Shown here in pieces: positions 49,762-60,700 of a stretch of 64,000 bases of DNA. Under the pieces are notes generated by a model. It saw only the letters and a list, made by a program, of their open reading frames with translations, was not told where the DNA came from and searched no databases. This DNA is from JBFMFR01 sp040752025. Its GTDB lineage: Bacteria > Chloroflexota > Anaerolineae > Anaerolineales > UBA4823. Every line of letters starts with the position of its first letter. The stretch's first letter is position 1. The stretch lies in contig JBFMFR010000004.1 in NCBI GenBank assembly GCA_040752025.1, positions 1 through 64,000 on the forward strand, read 5' to 3'. The translations under genes were made by a program, and so were the position numbers.

Positions 49762-51164
49762 ACGCGCCGCTGCTGTGGATCATCCTGCCGGGCGCGGCCA
49801 CCCTGATCCTGTACGCTTTGCGCCGCTGGCAGGCAGCAGTGCACCTGGCCGCGCTGGCACTGGCGCTGCTGTTGGCGCTGCTGGCCTGGAGGCTGCCGGT
49901 GGGCGAGCCGATCGAATTGGGCCTGCCGGGTGTTGCGCCGCTGGTGGTGGGCGATACCCTGACCGTCCTGGGCCGCCGCCTGGTGTTGGAAAACGGCATG
50001 CGCCCGGTGCTGGCGCTGCTCTACCTGGCGGTCAGCCTGTGGCTGGGTGGGGCATATGCCGCCGCCGCGCCGCGCCTGTTCGTGCCGTTCAGCCTGGCGA
50101 TCGCCGCCCTGGTGGTGGCCTCCCTGGCGGTGCGGCCGACACTCTACGCGGCGCTCTTCATCCAACTGGCGGCGTTAGTGGCCGTGCCGCTGCTGTCGCC
50201 GCCGGGCAAGCCGGTGCGCGGCGGCGTGCTGCGCTTCTTGATCTTCCAGACGGTGGGGATGAGCTTTGTGCTCTTCGCCGACTACCTGCTCAACCGGCTG
50301 CAAAGCCAGCCGGAGATGACCGAGCTGGTGCTGCCGGCGACGCTCCTGTTCGGGCTGGGCTTTGCCCTGACGGCGGCGATCTTCCCCTTCCACACCTGGG
50401 TGCCGATGCTGGCCGAAGAGTCGCACCCTTACGCGGCAGCTTTCATCTTTTTCTTCATCCCCAGTGCGGTGGCGTTCATCGGGCTGGATTACCTCAGGCA
50501 GTACAGCACGCTGAGCAACTTCACCGCCATCCAGGTGCTGCTGCGTTCCGCCGGGGCGCTGATGTGCCTGGTAGCGGGCGTCTGGGCGGCCTTCGAGAAC
50601 CGCCTGGAGCGCATCATGGGCTTTGCCGCCCTGGTGCAGGTCGGCATGGGCCTGCTGGCGATCAGCCTGGGCAGCCAGGCGGTGCCAGGCGCGCCCCTGG
50701 GCGGATTATTCTTCGCCCAATTGGCCGCACAATGCCTGGGCCTGGCGGTCTGGTCGCAGGCGCTGGCGGTGATGCGCCGCCAGGTGCCCGACCTGCGCTT
50801 CCGCTCGGCGCTCGGGCTGGCGCAGCGCCTGCCAATTGCCAGCATGGGCCTGGTGCTGGCCAATTTCTCCCTGGCCGGGCTGCCGCTGTTGGCCAGCTTC
50901 CCCGGCAGCGTGGCGCTGTGGTCGGCGCTGACCGGCGTCTCGCTGCCCGCGGCGCTGTTATCCCTGGTGGGCAACGCCTGCCTGTTCGCCGCCGGCATGC
51001 GCACCCTGGCCGTGCTGGTCACGGGTTTCGACGCGCCGGCCTGGAGCGTGGCGGAGGAAGGCTGGCCGGCGACGCTCTTGATCCTGGGCATCCTGCTGTT
51101 GCTGGCCATCGGCATGACCCCGCAGTGGCTGATGCCGGCTCTCACCAGCCTGGCGCTGCCATAG
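49758..51164 (+). CDS. Complex I/Mrp antiporter-like membrane subunit (NuoN/MrpD family)
   Basis: The GTG at 49758 overlaps the previous TGA (GTGA) and has GGAGG upstream, so translation is coupled. The 468-residue product has about 14 helices; LTAAIFPFHTWVPMLAEESHPYAAAFIFFF matches the conserved FH-x-W-L/V-P-x-A segment of NuoL/M/N and MrpD, and MGFAALVQVGMGLLAISLG the later one. It is the best-conserved of the three subunits. No hydrophilic oxidoreductase subunits are encoded nearby. A frame extending upstream to 48966 is a shadow. Confidence 0.75.
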   Translation: MNAPLLWIILPGAATLILYALRRWQAAVHLAALALALLLALLAWRLPVGEPIELGLPGVAPLVVGDTLTVLGRRLVLENGMRPVLALLYLAVSLWLGGAYAAAAPRLFVPFSLAIAALVVASLAVRPTLYAALFIQLAALVAVPLLSPPGKPVRGGVLRFLIFQTVGMSFVLFADYLLNRLQSQPEMTELVLPATLLFGLGFALTAAIFPFHTWVPMLAEESHPYAAAFIFFFIPSAVAFIGLDYLRQYSTLSNFTAIQVLLRSAGALMCLVAGVWAAFENRLERIMGFAALVQVGMGLLAISLGSQAVPGAPLGGLFFAQLAAQCLGLAVWSQALAVMRRQVPDLRFRSALGLAQRLPIASMGLVLANFSLAGLPLLASFPGSVALWSALTGVSLPAALLSLVGNACLFAAGMRTLAVLVTGFDAPAWSVAEEGWPATLLILGILLLLAIGMTPQWLMPALTSLALP

Positions 51165-51175
51165 CTCATCCCTTG

Positions 51176-51357
51176 GTGCGATGCACGTGTTCTTCGTGCG
51201 TTGCACCTGTTCTCTCCCGGCAGGCCAGGTGCATCGCACTCTGAAAGTGCAACGCACCTTTGATGTACTCGGGTACGATGCACGTGTTCTTCGTGCGTTG
51301 CACCTGTTCTCTCCCGGCAGGCCAGGTGCATCGCACTCTGAAAGTGCAACGCACCTT
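51176..51357. repeat. 82-bp perfect direct repeat with internal palindromes
   Basis: Positions 51179-51260 and 51276-51357 are identical over 82 bp, 15 bp apart. Each unit carries GTGCGTTGCACCTG and CAGGTGCATCGCAC around a TTCTCTCCCGGCAGGC loop, flanked by CGATGCAC and GTGCAACGCAC, so several alternative hairpins are possible. It lies just before the coiled-coil gene promoter. No spacer series exists, so it is not a CRISPR. Confidence 0.9.
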
Positions 51358-51372
51358 CGCCGCTCTTTTTGT

Positions 51373-51378
51373 TATAAT
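51373..51378 (+). promoter_or_regulatory. Consensus -10 element for the coiled-coil/selB genes
   Basis: TATAAT lies 20 bp before the ATG, with GAGGAG between. The expected -35 position falls in the last bases of the second 82-bp repeat and is poor, so that repeat could influence initiation. Confidence 0.45.
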
Positions 51379-51398
51379 CGAGGCGAGGAGACGATTTC

Positions 51399-52577
51399 AT
51401 GGAAGTTGAACAGATCCTGAAACAGTTAGACTGGTTAGATGAAGAACGCCGCAAGGACAAGACGCGCATCGGCTCGCTGGAGGAGCGCCTGGCGCTCCAG
51501 GAAAACTCCCTGCCGCCGATGTCCGCCCAGATCAAAGAGCTGAGCGGCGAGATCACGCGCTTGAACGCTTTGCTGGCGCGCATGGATAGTTTCGACGATT
51601 CGCTGCGCCAGGCGCGGCTGGAGAACAAGCACCAGCTCGAAGAAGTGGATAAGGCGACCAAGAAGCGCGAAGAAGAAGCCGAAAGGATGCGGCGCAGCGA
51701 GCTGCGGGCGGTGGATACCAGCCTGGCGGAGCTGCGCAAGGATATCGACCAGGTTGCCGAGTTGAAACGCGGCATGCAGGCGCGCATCGAAGGCGAGACG
51801 CGCCTGGCGCGCCTGATCGACGAGACGCGCAACCGCCTGGAAGGCATGCGCCGCAGCGAGGAGGAGTACACCCGCACGATCCGCCTGCTGGACGATGGCC
51901 GCCGCCAGGATGCCAAGCGCCTGACGGACCTGAGCGGCGAAGTGGCCGCCATGCGCAAGCGCGTGGATGACAACCGCGGCAAGATCGAATTGAACGCCGC
52001 CACGCTGAAGAAGGCCGAGACGCGCGTCAACGAGATGTCTGTGGTGGAGGTCGAGCGCCGCGAGGCCATCGCCAACTTCCTGGAGAGCCAAAACCTGCGT
52101 GAAGTCGAACGCGAACGGGTGTGGAAGGAATGGCAGGCGCGTTTCAATGTGATCGAAACGCAGACGACCGACGTGGAGACCATGCTGCAATCCCTGGACG
52201 CCACCCACCGTTCGGTGAAGCGCTCGCAGCAGGTGATGGACGAGCTCTCGCAGAAAGTCGAGCGGCGCATCAACGAGATCACCGAGATCCAGCGCCTGTC
52301 CGAGGAGCGCTTCCGCCAGGAGTGGGTGACCTTCAAGGCCGACGACCAGAAGCGCTGGACAAACTATACCCTGACCATGGACGAGCAGCGCGGCGAGGTG
52401 CAGCGCCAGCACGAAAAGCTGGCGGATAAAGTCACCCAGCTCGAAGACGTGCTGCAAGAGATCCAGGATTTGCTCGGCCAGGCCAACGAGCACACTGAGA
52501 AACGCTTGCAGGCCATGCTGGCCATGACGCACGAGTGGGTCTCCTCCTACGAGCGCAGCGTGGGCCGCTCGCGCTGA
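51399..52577 (+). CDS. Coiled-coil protein of unknown function
   Basis: A 392-residue protein that is nearly all helical: heptads of Leu/Ile with abundant Glu/Lys/Arg run from residue 5 to about 350 (LEERLALQENSLPPM, KDIDQVAELKRGMQARIEGETRLARLIDETRN, KVERRINEITEIQRLSEERFRQEW). There is no signal peptide, membrane segment or enzyme motif. It could be a cytoskeletal or chromosome-associated rod protein. GGAG stands 9 nt before the ATG. selB follows after 11 bp, so the two are probably cotranscribed, but no functional link is obvious. Confidence 0.7.
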   Translation: MEVEQILKQLDWLDEERRKDKTRIGSLEERLALQENSLPPMSAQIKELSGEITRLNALLARMDSFDDSLRQARLENKHQLEEVDKATKKREEEAERMRRSELRAVDTSLAELRKDIDQVAELKRGMQARIEGETRLARLIDETRNRLEGMRRSEEEYTRTIRLLDDGRRQDAKRLTDLSGEVAAMRKRVDDNRGKIELNAATLKKAETRVNEMSVVEVERREAIANFLESQNLREVERERVWKEWQARFNVIETQTTDVETMLQSLDATHRSVKRSQQVMDELSQKVERRINEITEIQRLSEERFRQEWVTFKADDQKRWTNYTLTMDEQRGEVQRQHEKLADKVTQLEDVLQEIQDLLGQANEHTEKRLQAMLAMTHEWVSSYERSVGRSR

Positions 52578-52588
52578 GATAGGCCAGT

Positions 52589-54511
52589 ATGCGCGTCATC
52601 GGCACAGCCGGCCACGTAGACCACGGCAAATCCACCCTGGTGGAGGCGCTCACCGGCATCCATCCGGACCGCCTGAAAGAGGAGCGCGAGCGCGAGATGA
52701 CCATCGACCTGGGTTTTGCCTGGATGGAGCTGCCCGGCGCGGCCCTGGGCGAGCCGGTCGAGGAAATCGGGATCGTGGATGTGCCCGGCCACCGCGATTT
52801 CATCGAGAATATGCTGGCCGGCATCGGCGGCATCGACGCGGCCCTGTTCGTGGTGGCTGCCGACGAAGGCGTGATGCCGCAGACCCGCGAGCACCTGGCC
52901 ATCCTGGATATTTTGCAGATTCCCTCTGGCGTGGTGGCCCTGACCAAGATCGACCTGGTCGACGAAGACGACTGGCTGGACCTGGTGGAGATGGACCTGC
53001 GCCAGGTGTTGGCTGGCACGGTGCTGGAGCAGGCCCCGATCGTGCGGGTCTCGGCCCGCAAACAGTTGGGTCTGGAAGCGCTGAAGGCGGCTCTGCGGGC
53101 CTGCCTGGCAGACAGCCCGCCGCGCCCCGACCTGAACCGCCCGCGCCTGCCCATCGACCGGGTCTTCACCATCGCCGGCTTCGGCACGGTGGTGACCGGC
53201 ACGCTGACCGACGGCAGCCTGAAGGTGGGCGAAGAGGTCGAAGTGCTGCCCCAGGGGCTGCGCGGGCGGGTGCGCGGCCTGCAAACCCACAAGCGCAAAG
53301 AGCAAACCGCCGTGCCCGGCAGCCGCACGGCAATCAACGTCTCTGGGGTGGCCCTGGAGCAGATGCAGCGCGGCCAGGTGGTGGCGCATCCCGGCGATTA
53401 CCGTCCCACCCAGCGCATGGACGTGCACTTCCGCCTGCTGCCCGACGCCAGCCAGGCGCTGCGACATAACACCGAGGTCAAGCTGTTCTGCGGCGCGGCC
53501 GAGGTGCTGGCGCGCCTGCGCCTGCTGGGAGTCGAAGAGCTCCCCCCCGGGGGGGCCGGCTGGCTGCAGTTGGAGCTGGAGCAGCCGGTGGTGGTGGTGC
53601 GCGGCGACCGCTACATCCTGCGCCGGCCCTCGCCGGGCGAGACGTTGGGCGGCGGGCGCGTGGTCGACCCGCACCCCAAGGGCCGCCACAAGCGCTTCGC
53701 GGCGGGGACGCTCGAGCGTTTGGAAGCCCTGGCCCAGGGCACGCCGGCGGAGGTCTTCTTGCAGGCTGTGCTGGCGCTGGGGGCCGGGGCGCTGAAGGAC
53801 GTGGCGGAGCGCTCGAATCTGCCCGTCGCGGCGGTCGCCCAGGTGGTGGAGAAGCTCTACGCCGAAGGGGCCCTGCTCAACCTGGATCGCGATGAACCGC
53901 CTGCTGGCGATGACCTGGTGATCGGCAGGGGCGCCTGGGAGCAGGTCGCCGGGCGCATCTTGCAGGACACCCGCGCTTATCACGCCGCCTATCCGCTGCG
54001 CCCGGGCCTGCCGCGCGAAGAATTGAAAAGCCGCCTGAAGGATTTGACGCGCCTCTCGCCGCGCCTGTTCAACGCCGCCGTGCGCCGCCTGGTGGGGCAG
54101 GGCGATCTGGTGGAAAGCGGGCCGCGCCTGGCCCTGCCCGGGCACGAAATCCGCTTCAGCCCGGCGCAGGAGAAGGATATCGAGGCGCTGCTGCGGCGCT
54201 TCGCAGCCGCCCCCTTTGCCCCGCCGGCGGTCAAGGAATGCCAGGCGCAGGTCGGCGAAGAGGTCTTCGCCGCCCTGCTGGAGACGGGCCGCCTGGCAGC
54301 GGTGGCGCCCGACGTGGTCTTCCGGCGGGAGGACTACGAGCGCATGCTCAGCGAGGTGCGCGGCTTGATGGCTGAATATGGCAGCATTACGGTGGCGCAG
54401 GTGCGCGACCATTTCAACACCAGCCGGCGCTACGTGCTGGCTTTGCTCGAGCACCTGGACGCCAGCGGTGTGACACTGCGCCAGGGGGATGTACGGCGCT
54501 TACGGCGCTGA
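52589..54511 (+). CDS. selB: Selenocysteine-specific translation elongation factor SelB
   Basis: A 640-residue protein. The GTPase motifs are GHVDHGKS (8-15), DVPGHRDF, and TKID; the start GTAGHVDHGKSTL and EREREMTIDLGFAW are specific to SelB. Domains II and III follow (IAGFGTVVTGTL...), then a helical C-terminus of winged-helix repeats ending FNTSRRYVLALLEHLDASGVTLRQGDVRRL, which binds the SECIS element in mRNA. It delivers Sec-tRNA to UGA codons, so this organism probably makes selenoproteins. selA, selC and selD are not in the window. Confidence 0.95.
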   Translation: MRVIGTAGHVDHGKSTLVEALTGIHPDRLKEEREREMTIDLGFAWMELPGAALGEPVEEIGIVDVPGHRDFIENMLAGIGGIDAALFVVAADEGVMPQTREHLAILDILQIPSGVVALTKIDLVDEDDWLDLVEMDLRQVLAGTVLEQAPIVRVSARKQLGLEALKAALRACLADSPPRPDLNRPRLPIDRVFTIAGFGTVVTGTLTDGSLKVGEEVEVLPQGLRGRVRGLQTHKRKEQTAVPGSRTAINVSGVALEQMQRGQVVAHPGDYRPTQRMDVHFRLLPDASQALRHNTEVKLFCGAAEVLARLRLLGVEELPPGGAGWLQLELEQPVVVVRGDRYILRRPSPGETLGGGRVVDPHPKGRHKRFAAGTLERLEALAQGTPAEVFLQAVLALGAGALKDVAERSNLPVAAVAQVVEKLYAEGALLNLDRDEPPAGDDLVIGRGAWEQVAGRILQDTRAYHAAYPLRPGLPREELKSRLKDLTRLSPRLFNAAVRRLVGQGDLVESGPRLALPGHEIRFSPAQEKDIEALLRRFAAAPFAPPAVKECQAQVGEEVFAALLETGRLAAVAPDVVFRREDYERMLSEVRGLMAEYGSITVAQVRDHFNTSRRYVLALLEHLDASGVTLRQGDVRRLRR

Positions 54512-54657
54512 GACTCGGATTTTTTGGCAGTGAGCTTGCGCCAGCTCCGGCAATAGGCTATTTATCATATCTGCCTGAAAATCCCTTACTCAACAGCAAA
54601 ATTTAGTGCGCAAACCCGAAGGAATTCATAAAATATACATAAAACGGATTATAGGGA

Positions 54658-54686
54658 TTGAACATCCTCTTCGTAAGAGATAGAAT
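54658..54686 (+). promoter_or_regulatory. Promoter of the giant secreted protein gene
   Basis: TTGAAC (54658-54663), a 17-bp spacer and TAGAAT (54681-54686), with an AT-rich stretch (ATAAAATATACATAAAA) just upstream that could serve as an UP element. The leader is about 85 nt; GGAGGG precedes the ATG at 54776. Confidence 0.65.
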
Positions 54687-54775
54687 CATACTGAGCGTTT
54701 TTTGCATTATGGGTGACTCGCCAAAAATCTTACTTACCAAATCTTGTATATCCTAATTTACTTGTTGGAGGGCTT

Positions 54776-57700
54776 ATGAACACCTTGCTTGAGTCAGTGA
54801 AAACAAACCGGTGGCGTTGGGCGCTGCTTTTAGTCATCCCCGTGCTGGTCGCACTGGGCTTGTTGCTTCAACAAAATCTCATTGCCCAGGCTGCCGACGG
54901 CCTGACTGTGCAAATCCTGGCTGGTTACAACCTGGTGGTCGATTCGAACTCCGAATCGCCCTCCACTTACGCTCCCTCAGTGGCCACCGTGGCAGTCAAA
55001 TACTGCAATACCAGCGGTGGCACGCTCAACGATGTGGTCGGTTCCATTGGTGATTACAACCCCACCACGCCCTCCGCCAGCACGCCCGGTACTTACCCGG
55101 TGCGTAATAGCTACAGCTCTACAGATGATTTCGAACACCTGCATCCGGAACTGTGGGATAGTGTTTCTCCAGGCTCCGACTACTCCTTCACCCATTTGGG
55201 TGGAGAAGCCGATGCTGTGCGCTACATCGGCGCTCTGGCAGATGGCGAATGCTCGGTGCAGTACTGGCATTTTACTTACCCGCACTGCGAAGACAATGGC
55301 GACTTGCCCTGCAGCCAGGATCCGGTGTGGGGCTTGCCCACTGTGCCTGAAGATGACCTGTGGCTGACCTTCGATGCCTGGGGCACCTACCGTGGCGCCT
55401 CCACGCCCACCTATGCCACCTGGACCATGACCATGCGCAACGAAATTTCAGCCATGGCCAACAAGATCAAGCCCAACCCGGATGGACTGTGGTACAACAC
55501 TGAGACCAACACGGTGATGCCTGGGGATATTATCACCACCAACGGCGTCAATTACACTTTCGGCAATATCAACAAGGGCTTTGATAACGATGGCGATTAC
55601 ACCTATGACTATAACGCCTGGATGCAGCCTTTTGGTAACACCAATTATGATCCGAGTTGCTTCCGTCTGATCCGCACAACGGGTACAATCACCGTGACGC
55701 GCAGCGGCGGCAACCCGCCCATGATCGTCAACTTCCGGGACCAGCTCTATTTCACCAACTTGCCAACCGACAATACCAACGTTACCGGGCGCGTGTATTA
55801 CACTTTCCTGGCTCTGGGCGGCGCCTGCGTCGCCGACCTGACGCCTTACCAGGAAGCTGCTTCCGGCGCAGATAACGAAAAGTTCAATGCTGACTTTGGT
55901 TCTGGCGTGCCACCGGTCTCCAGCACACCGCCCGAAGTGACGATTGATAAGACCACCCAACCTTTCAAAGTAGCTGTTGGCAGCAACTATACTTACACGA
56001 TTCCTTTCCAGAATCTCAGTATCACTGCCAGTGCAGGATTAACCTTATCCAGTGGGGGGGTCAATGCGCCTCTGGTGATCAGCGACACAATTCCCATTGG
56101 AACCCAGTATGTTGCCAGTTCAGCAACCTGTAGTGTAGGCACGGAAACGGATTGCAGCCTGGTAGCTTCTATTGTTTTCTATAACAAAACCACAAAGGTA
56201 TGGACTTCGGTAGAACCATCGGCGGCTGATGTCGGCGCGATCCAATGGTGGTTAAAAAGCCCCTTACCCCCCTCGACAAGTGGTTACGCCCGCTTTCAGG
56301 TAAATGTACCTTCATCTCCGCCGAGTAACTTCATTGAAAACTGCGCCAAATCCAGTTTTGGCGGCGGTGCAGGCTTTGATGAGGCTTGCGTCGTTACGGT
56401 TGTACAAGGCAATAACAGCATCGGAGATCTGGTTTGGGAAGACGATGATGGCGATGCCATGAAAGATGCCAGTGAAACTGGTTTGGATAATATCACCGTT
56501 AATCTCTATTACGACAAGAATAACGATCAACAATTGGACAGCGGCGATGTCCTGATTGCCACGCAGAGCACCTCGGGTGGCGGCGCTTACGACTTCACCC
56601 AACTGCCTGATGCCCGCTACCTGGTACAGGTAGATATCAATGACCCGCAAATCCCTCCGGGTTACAACAACTCCACTCCAACTGTATTCGCTGTTAACCT
56701 GAACAGCGCAGGGGATATCGACTACAACGATGCCGATTTCGGTCTGGGACCAACTTTGATGATCGATAAAGTTCTGGTTTCCACCAGCCCGGTCGATGAA
56801 GGCAGCCAGGTAACTTACGATATCATGCTGACGAACACCCGTCCTCCCAGTTCAGGTGGTTTCTGTACTTATACAGTTTGGGCAACTGCTCTGGGCTCTC
56901 TGAATGGTGGAAACAGTGCTCAACGTTGGGTGATAGCCAGTGAACCCAATGCCCTGGGAACACAGGGACCAGATGGAGTCTATGCCTACACGCCCTGGAG
57001 TAGCGGTGAAGACAGATTCTCAGGCACAACCTTTCCGTTCAACCGCCAGCCAAGTGGCGCAATCCAGAAAGTTGAAGCGCTCTATTCACTTTATCTACAG
57101 GGTACCACAACGACTGATCTGGCATCCGTGCACCTCTACTGGAATAATGCTTTGGTGACCGGTGCAGAAGCAACGATCAGCGTTTCAGATCTGAATTCCA
57201 CCTTCGGTCCGGATAAGTCCAAGCAGACGCTGCGAGCTTATGATTGGACCAACTACGGGCCAGATGGTCAATGGGACTGGGCGGATTTCTCTGGTGATCT
57301 GGAGCTAATCATCGATGCCGATCGGGTTGGCGGCTCGGATGGTGCCACCTTATATATGGACGCCTTAGGTTTCCGTGTTACAACTTATGAAGCCTGTGGC
57401 GGCGCTGGCGATATCATCGCCACCTTACCGCTGACCGATACGTATGATGCCGACCTGCTGCAATTCGTTTCTGCCAGCCCGGTACAAAGCAGTGTTGTTA
57501 CCAATGACCCGGAACCGATCGACGGGCGCATCAACTGGAGCAACCTGGGCCCGCTGTATGGCGGCCAGACCAAGACGGTGCGCGTGGTTTTCCTGGCCCT
57601 CGACCCGGGGGCAGTCTCCACCAGCACGACAAACACTGCCAAAGTCAATAGCGGAGCCAGGTTTGCTAATGGGCGGCCAGTCAACCAGGTTCAGGATACC

Positions 57701-60700
57701 GCTGACGTGACCATCTATCGCACGGCTAAGATTGGCGATACCGTGTGGAATAACAATGTTGTGGTGAACGCCCTGGTGGATCCGGGCGAAAAGGGTATTC
57801 CCGGAGTCAGAGTCGATCTGTGCCCCACTTCGGCCTGTGCTACCTATGTAAGTACTTACACGGATGCCAATGGCTACTATGAGTTCACCCAAAGAGATGG
57901 TAGTTATTATGTACGGGTGAATCCGCCCACAGGTGCTACCCAAAACTACGATTTCGATGGCACGTTGAACAATATTACTGCTGTGTCTGTCTCCGGTACG
58001 GATGTGATGACCAGAGATTTCGGTTACACTCTCGCTACATCAGTTGTTTATGGGAAGGTATGGGAAGACAACAACGGGAACGCTGTCCAGGGCGATGGCA
58101 ACCCCGCTAACGGCGTCGAAGGCGAGAATGGCTTCCAAGGCGTAACAGTTGTATTGTGCAACCAGGCGCCGGAGGCGGATGGTACATGTAAGAGCAACCA
58201 GATCTATCAATCCACAACCACCGACTCACAGGGTCGCTATTCGTTTTCGAACGTTGCCAGCGCGTCATACTATCTCATCGTATACCCGAACTCAGGGGCC
58301 ATGAGCGGCTATAGCTGGTCGCAGACAGTTGATCCGAACGGCGCACCTTTCTCCAGCAGTTACCAGCTGACCATTCCCAGCGCGGGGGTATATGGCTCGT
58401 ATGAGTTTGCCTACCAGCGCACACCCGCCAGCTCAAGCATTGGTGATACCATTTTCTACGATTGGAATGGAGATGGCATCCAGGGTGATGGCAATCCTGC
58501 GAATGGCACCGAGGGCGAGGATGGTATTGCCAATGTTAAGATATCCATCTACGAAGATGCTAACGGTAATGGAGTGGTCGATCCCACCACAGACTCCAAG
58601 ATTGGAGAATACACAACCGGCTCAACCGGCTATTACAATTTCTCCAGCCTGGCAGCTGGCAACTACCTGGTAGTCGTGGATCCAACTACTCTCCCGGCTG
58701 GCTATATCCAAACCAAAGATCCTGACCAAGATGGCACATGCACGTTCTGTGACAACAAGGATCCCATCACAGTAGATGGGACCAGTAGTTACCTCAACGA
58801 AGATTTCGGTTATCGCCTGCAAGGCGACTCGACCATTGGCGATCTGGTCTGGCGGGATAATGATGGCGACGGGATCAAAGATGCAAGTGAGCCAGGGCTG
58901 GCGAATATCACCGTACGCCTGTACTGGGACACTAATAATGACGGTGTCATCGATTCTGGCGATCATCTGGTGGGCAGTACTGCTACCGACTCGAATGGTC
59001 ACTATCTCTTCAGCCGTCTGCCCGCGGGGAACTACCTGGTAGATGTCGATCAGCTTGACAGCGATCTTCCGCTAGATGGCAGCGGCAACCGTTACGTGCT
59101 CAGCACGGATGAAATCCCTGCCAGCACGAATACCCTCAATGGGCCTGACAACGATCCTCTGGATGTCACCCTCTCCTCAGGCCAGAACTACACGGATGCT
59201 GACTTCGGTTTCACTGCTGGCGGTATCCTGGGCGACTATATCTGGCAGGATAACGATGGTGATGGTTTGCAGGATGCCAGTGAAACCGGTCTTTCAGGTG
59301 TGCGGGTATGGTTGTGCTACTATACAGAAGCCACCTGCAATGGCAGCACGGCTCTGTTCACCGATATCACGGATGCTGACGGTTTATACGAGTTCACCAG
59401 CCTGCCCGCCTATACCTATACACTAGCGATCGACACCAGCACCTTGCCCACCGGGGCAGTTCAAACGTATGATCCTGACGAACCTAATAACGCATTGCCT
59501 TGCGTTACGTGTGACAATAAAAGCACTGCTTTCGTGGGCGCTGGTCAGATCAACCGCACCCAGGACTTCGGCTACCAGCCGCTCGGCGGCATCGGCGATT
59601 ATGTCTGGTTCGACGCCGATGGTGATGGGGTGCAGGATGCCAATGAACAGGGCATCGGGGGCGTGCAGGTGACCCTGACCTTGCCTGGCGGTGGAACGGC
59701 CACAACCACCACCGACTCAGATGGTTACTACAGCTTCGGCAACCTGACGACCAACGGCACATACCAGGTGAGCATCACGACGCCGGCCAACATGGCGATC
59801 ACTTATGACCCGGACGAGGGCATTGGCGTCAGCCGCAACAACACCACTTCCTTCACCATGACGAACGGCGTGGCCACCTGGAGCGGTAACAATGCCTGTG
59901 GCAGCACAGACGACTGCAACCTCAAGCTGGATTATGGCCTGCGTTACAACGGCAGCTATTCTATCAGCGGGACGGTCTTCTTCGATGCCAGCGGCCCGGC
60001 TGTGTTAACTGACAAGTACGGCGATAGCGGCGATACCCCGTACAGCAACATCACCGTTTACCTGTGGGACTCCAATGGCAAACTGGTCGCTACCACTACC
60101 ACAGATTCCAGCGGCGCTTACAGTTTCGGTTCCCTGATCGCTGGCACTTACACTGTCTCGGTCAATACCAACTCGCCGCAGTTGGATGGCATGGCGTTGG
60201 CCGCTACGCCTAATCCAACCTATGCTTATGCTCCGGTGACGGTCAACAGCGGTACGCCCAACGCCACGCAAATCGACTTTGGCTTCTACGCCAGCGTCGA
60301 TTTCGGCGATATGGTGAACAGCTACCACACGCTGTTGGGTAGCGAGGGGGCCGGGCACATCACCGGCGACCTGTACCTGGGCAGCGCCCCCACAGTCGAA
60401 GGCGATGGACAGCCCAGCACGGCCGCCAACCTGGACAGCGAGGATGGCATCACGCACTACGGCAACTGGAACCAGGGTAATCAGGTGGCTATTCTGGTAA
60501 ATGTTACTGGCGACAACGGCTACCTGGTGGGCTTCTACGACTGGAACGGCGACGGCGACTTCAACGATCCAGGCGAAGTCATCCAGTTCGGGGATACGGT
60601 CAACGGCGACAATTTGTTCTATCTGACCGTGCCTTCAGGAGCCAACAACTCTGTGCCGCTCAATGTGCGCTACCGTCTGTACGATCTGGATGAGCTGGTC

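Noticed and set aside
51176..51357. CRISPR array
   Set aside because: Only two repeats, 82 bp long, with a 15-bp gap; there is no spacer series and no cas gene.
52547..54454. 635-codon reverse ORF opposite selB
   Set aside because: His/Gln/Arg-rich shadow; selB has complete family motifs on the forward strand.
54512..54775. tRNA-Sec or another small RNA gene next to selB
   Set aside because: No acceptor/T-arm pattern or cloverleaf could be traced; the segment is explained by a promoter and an AT-rich leader.
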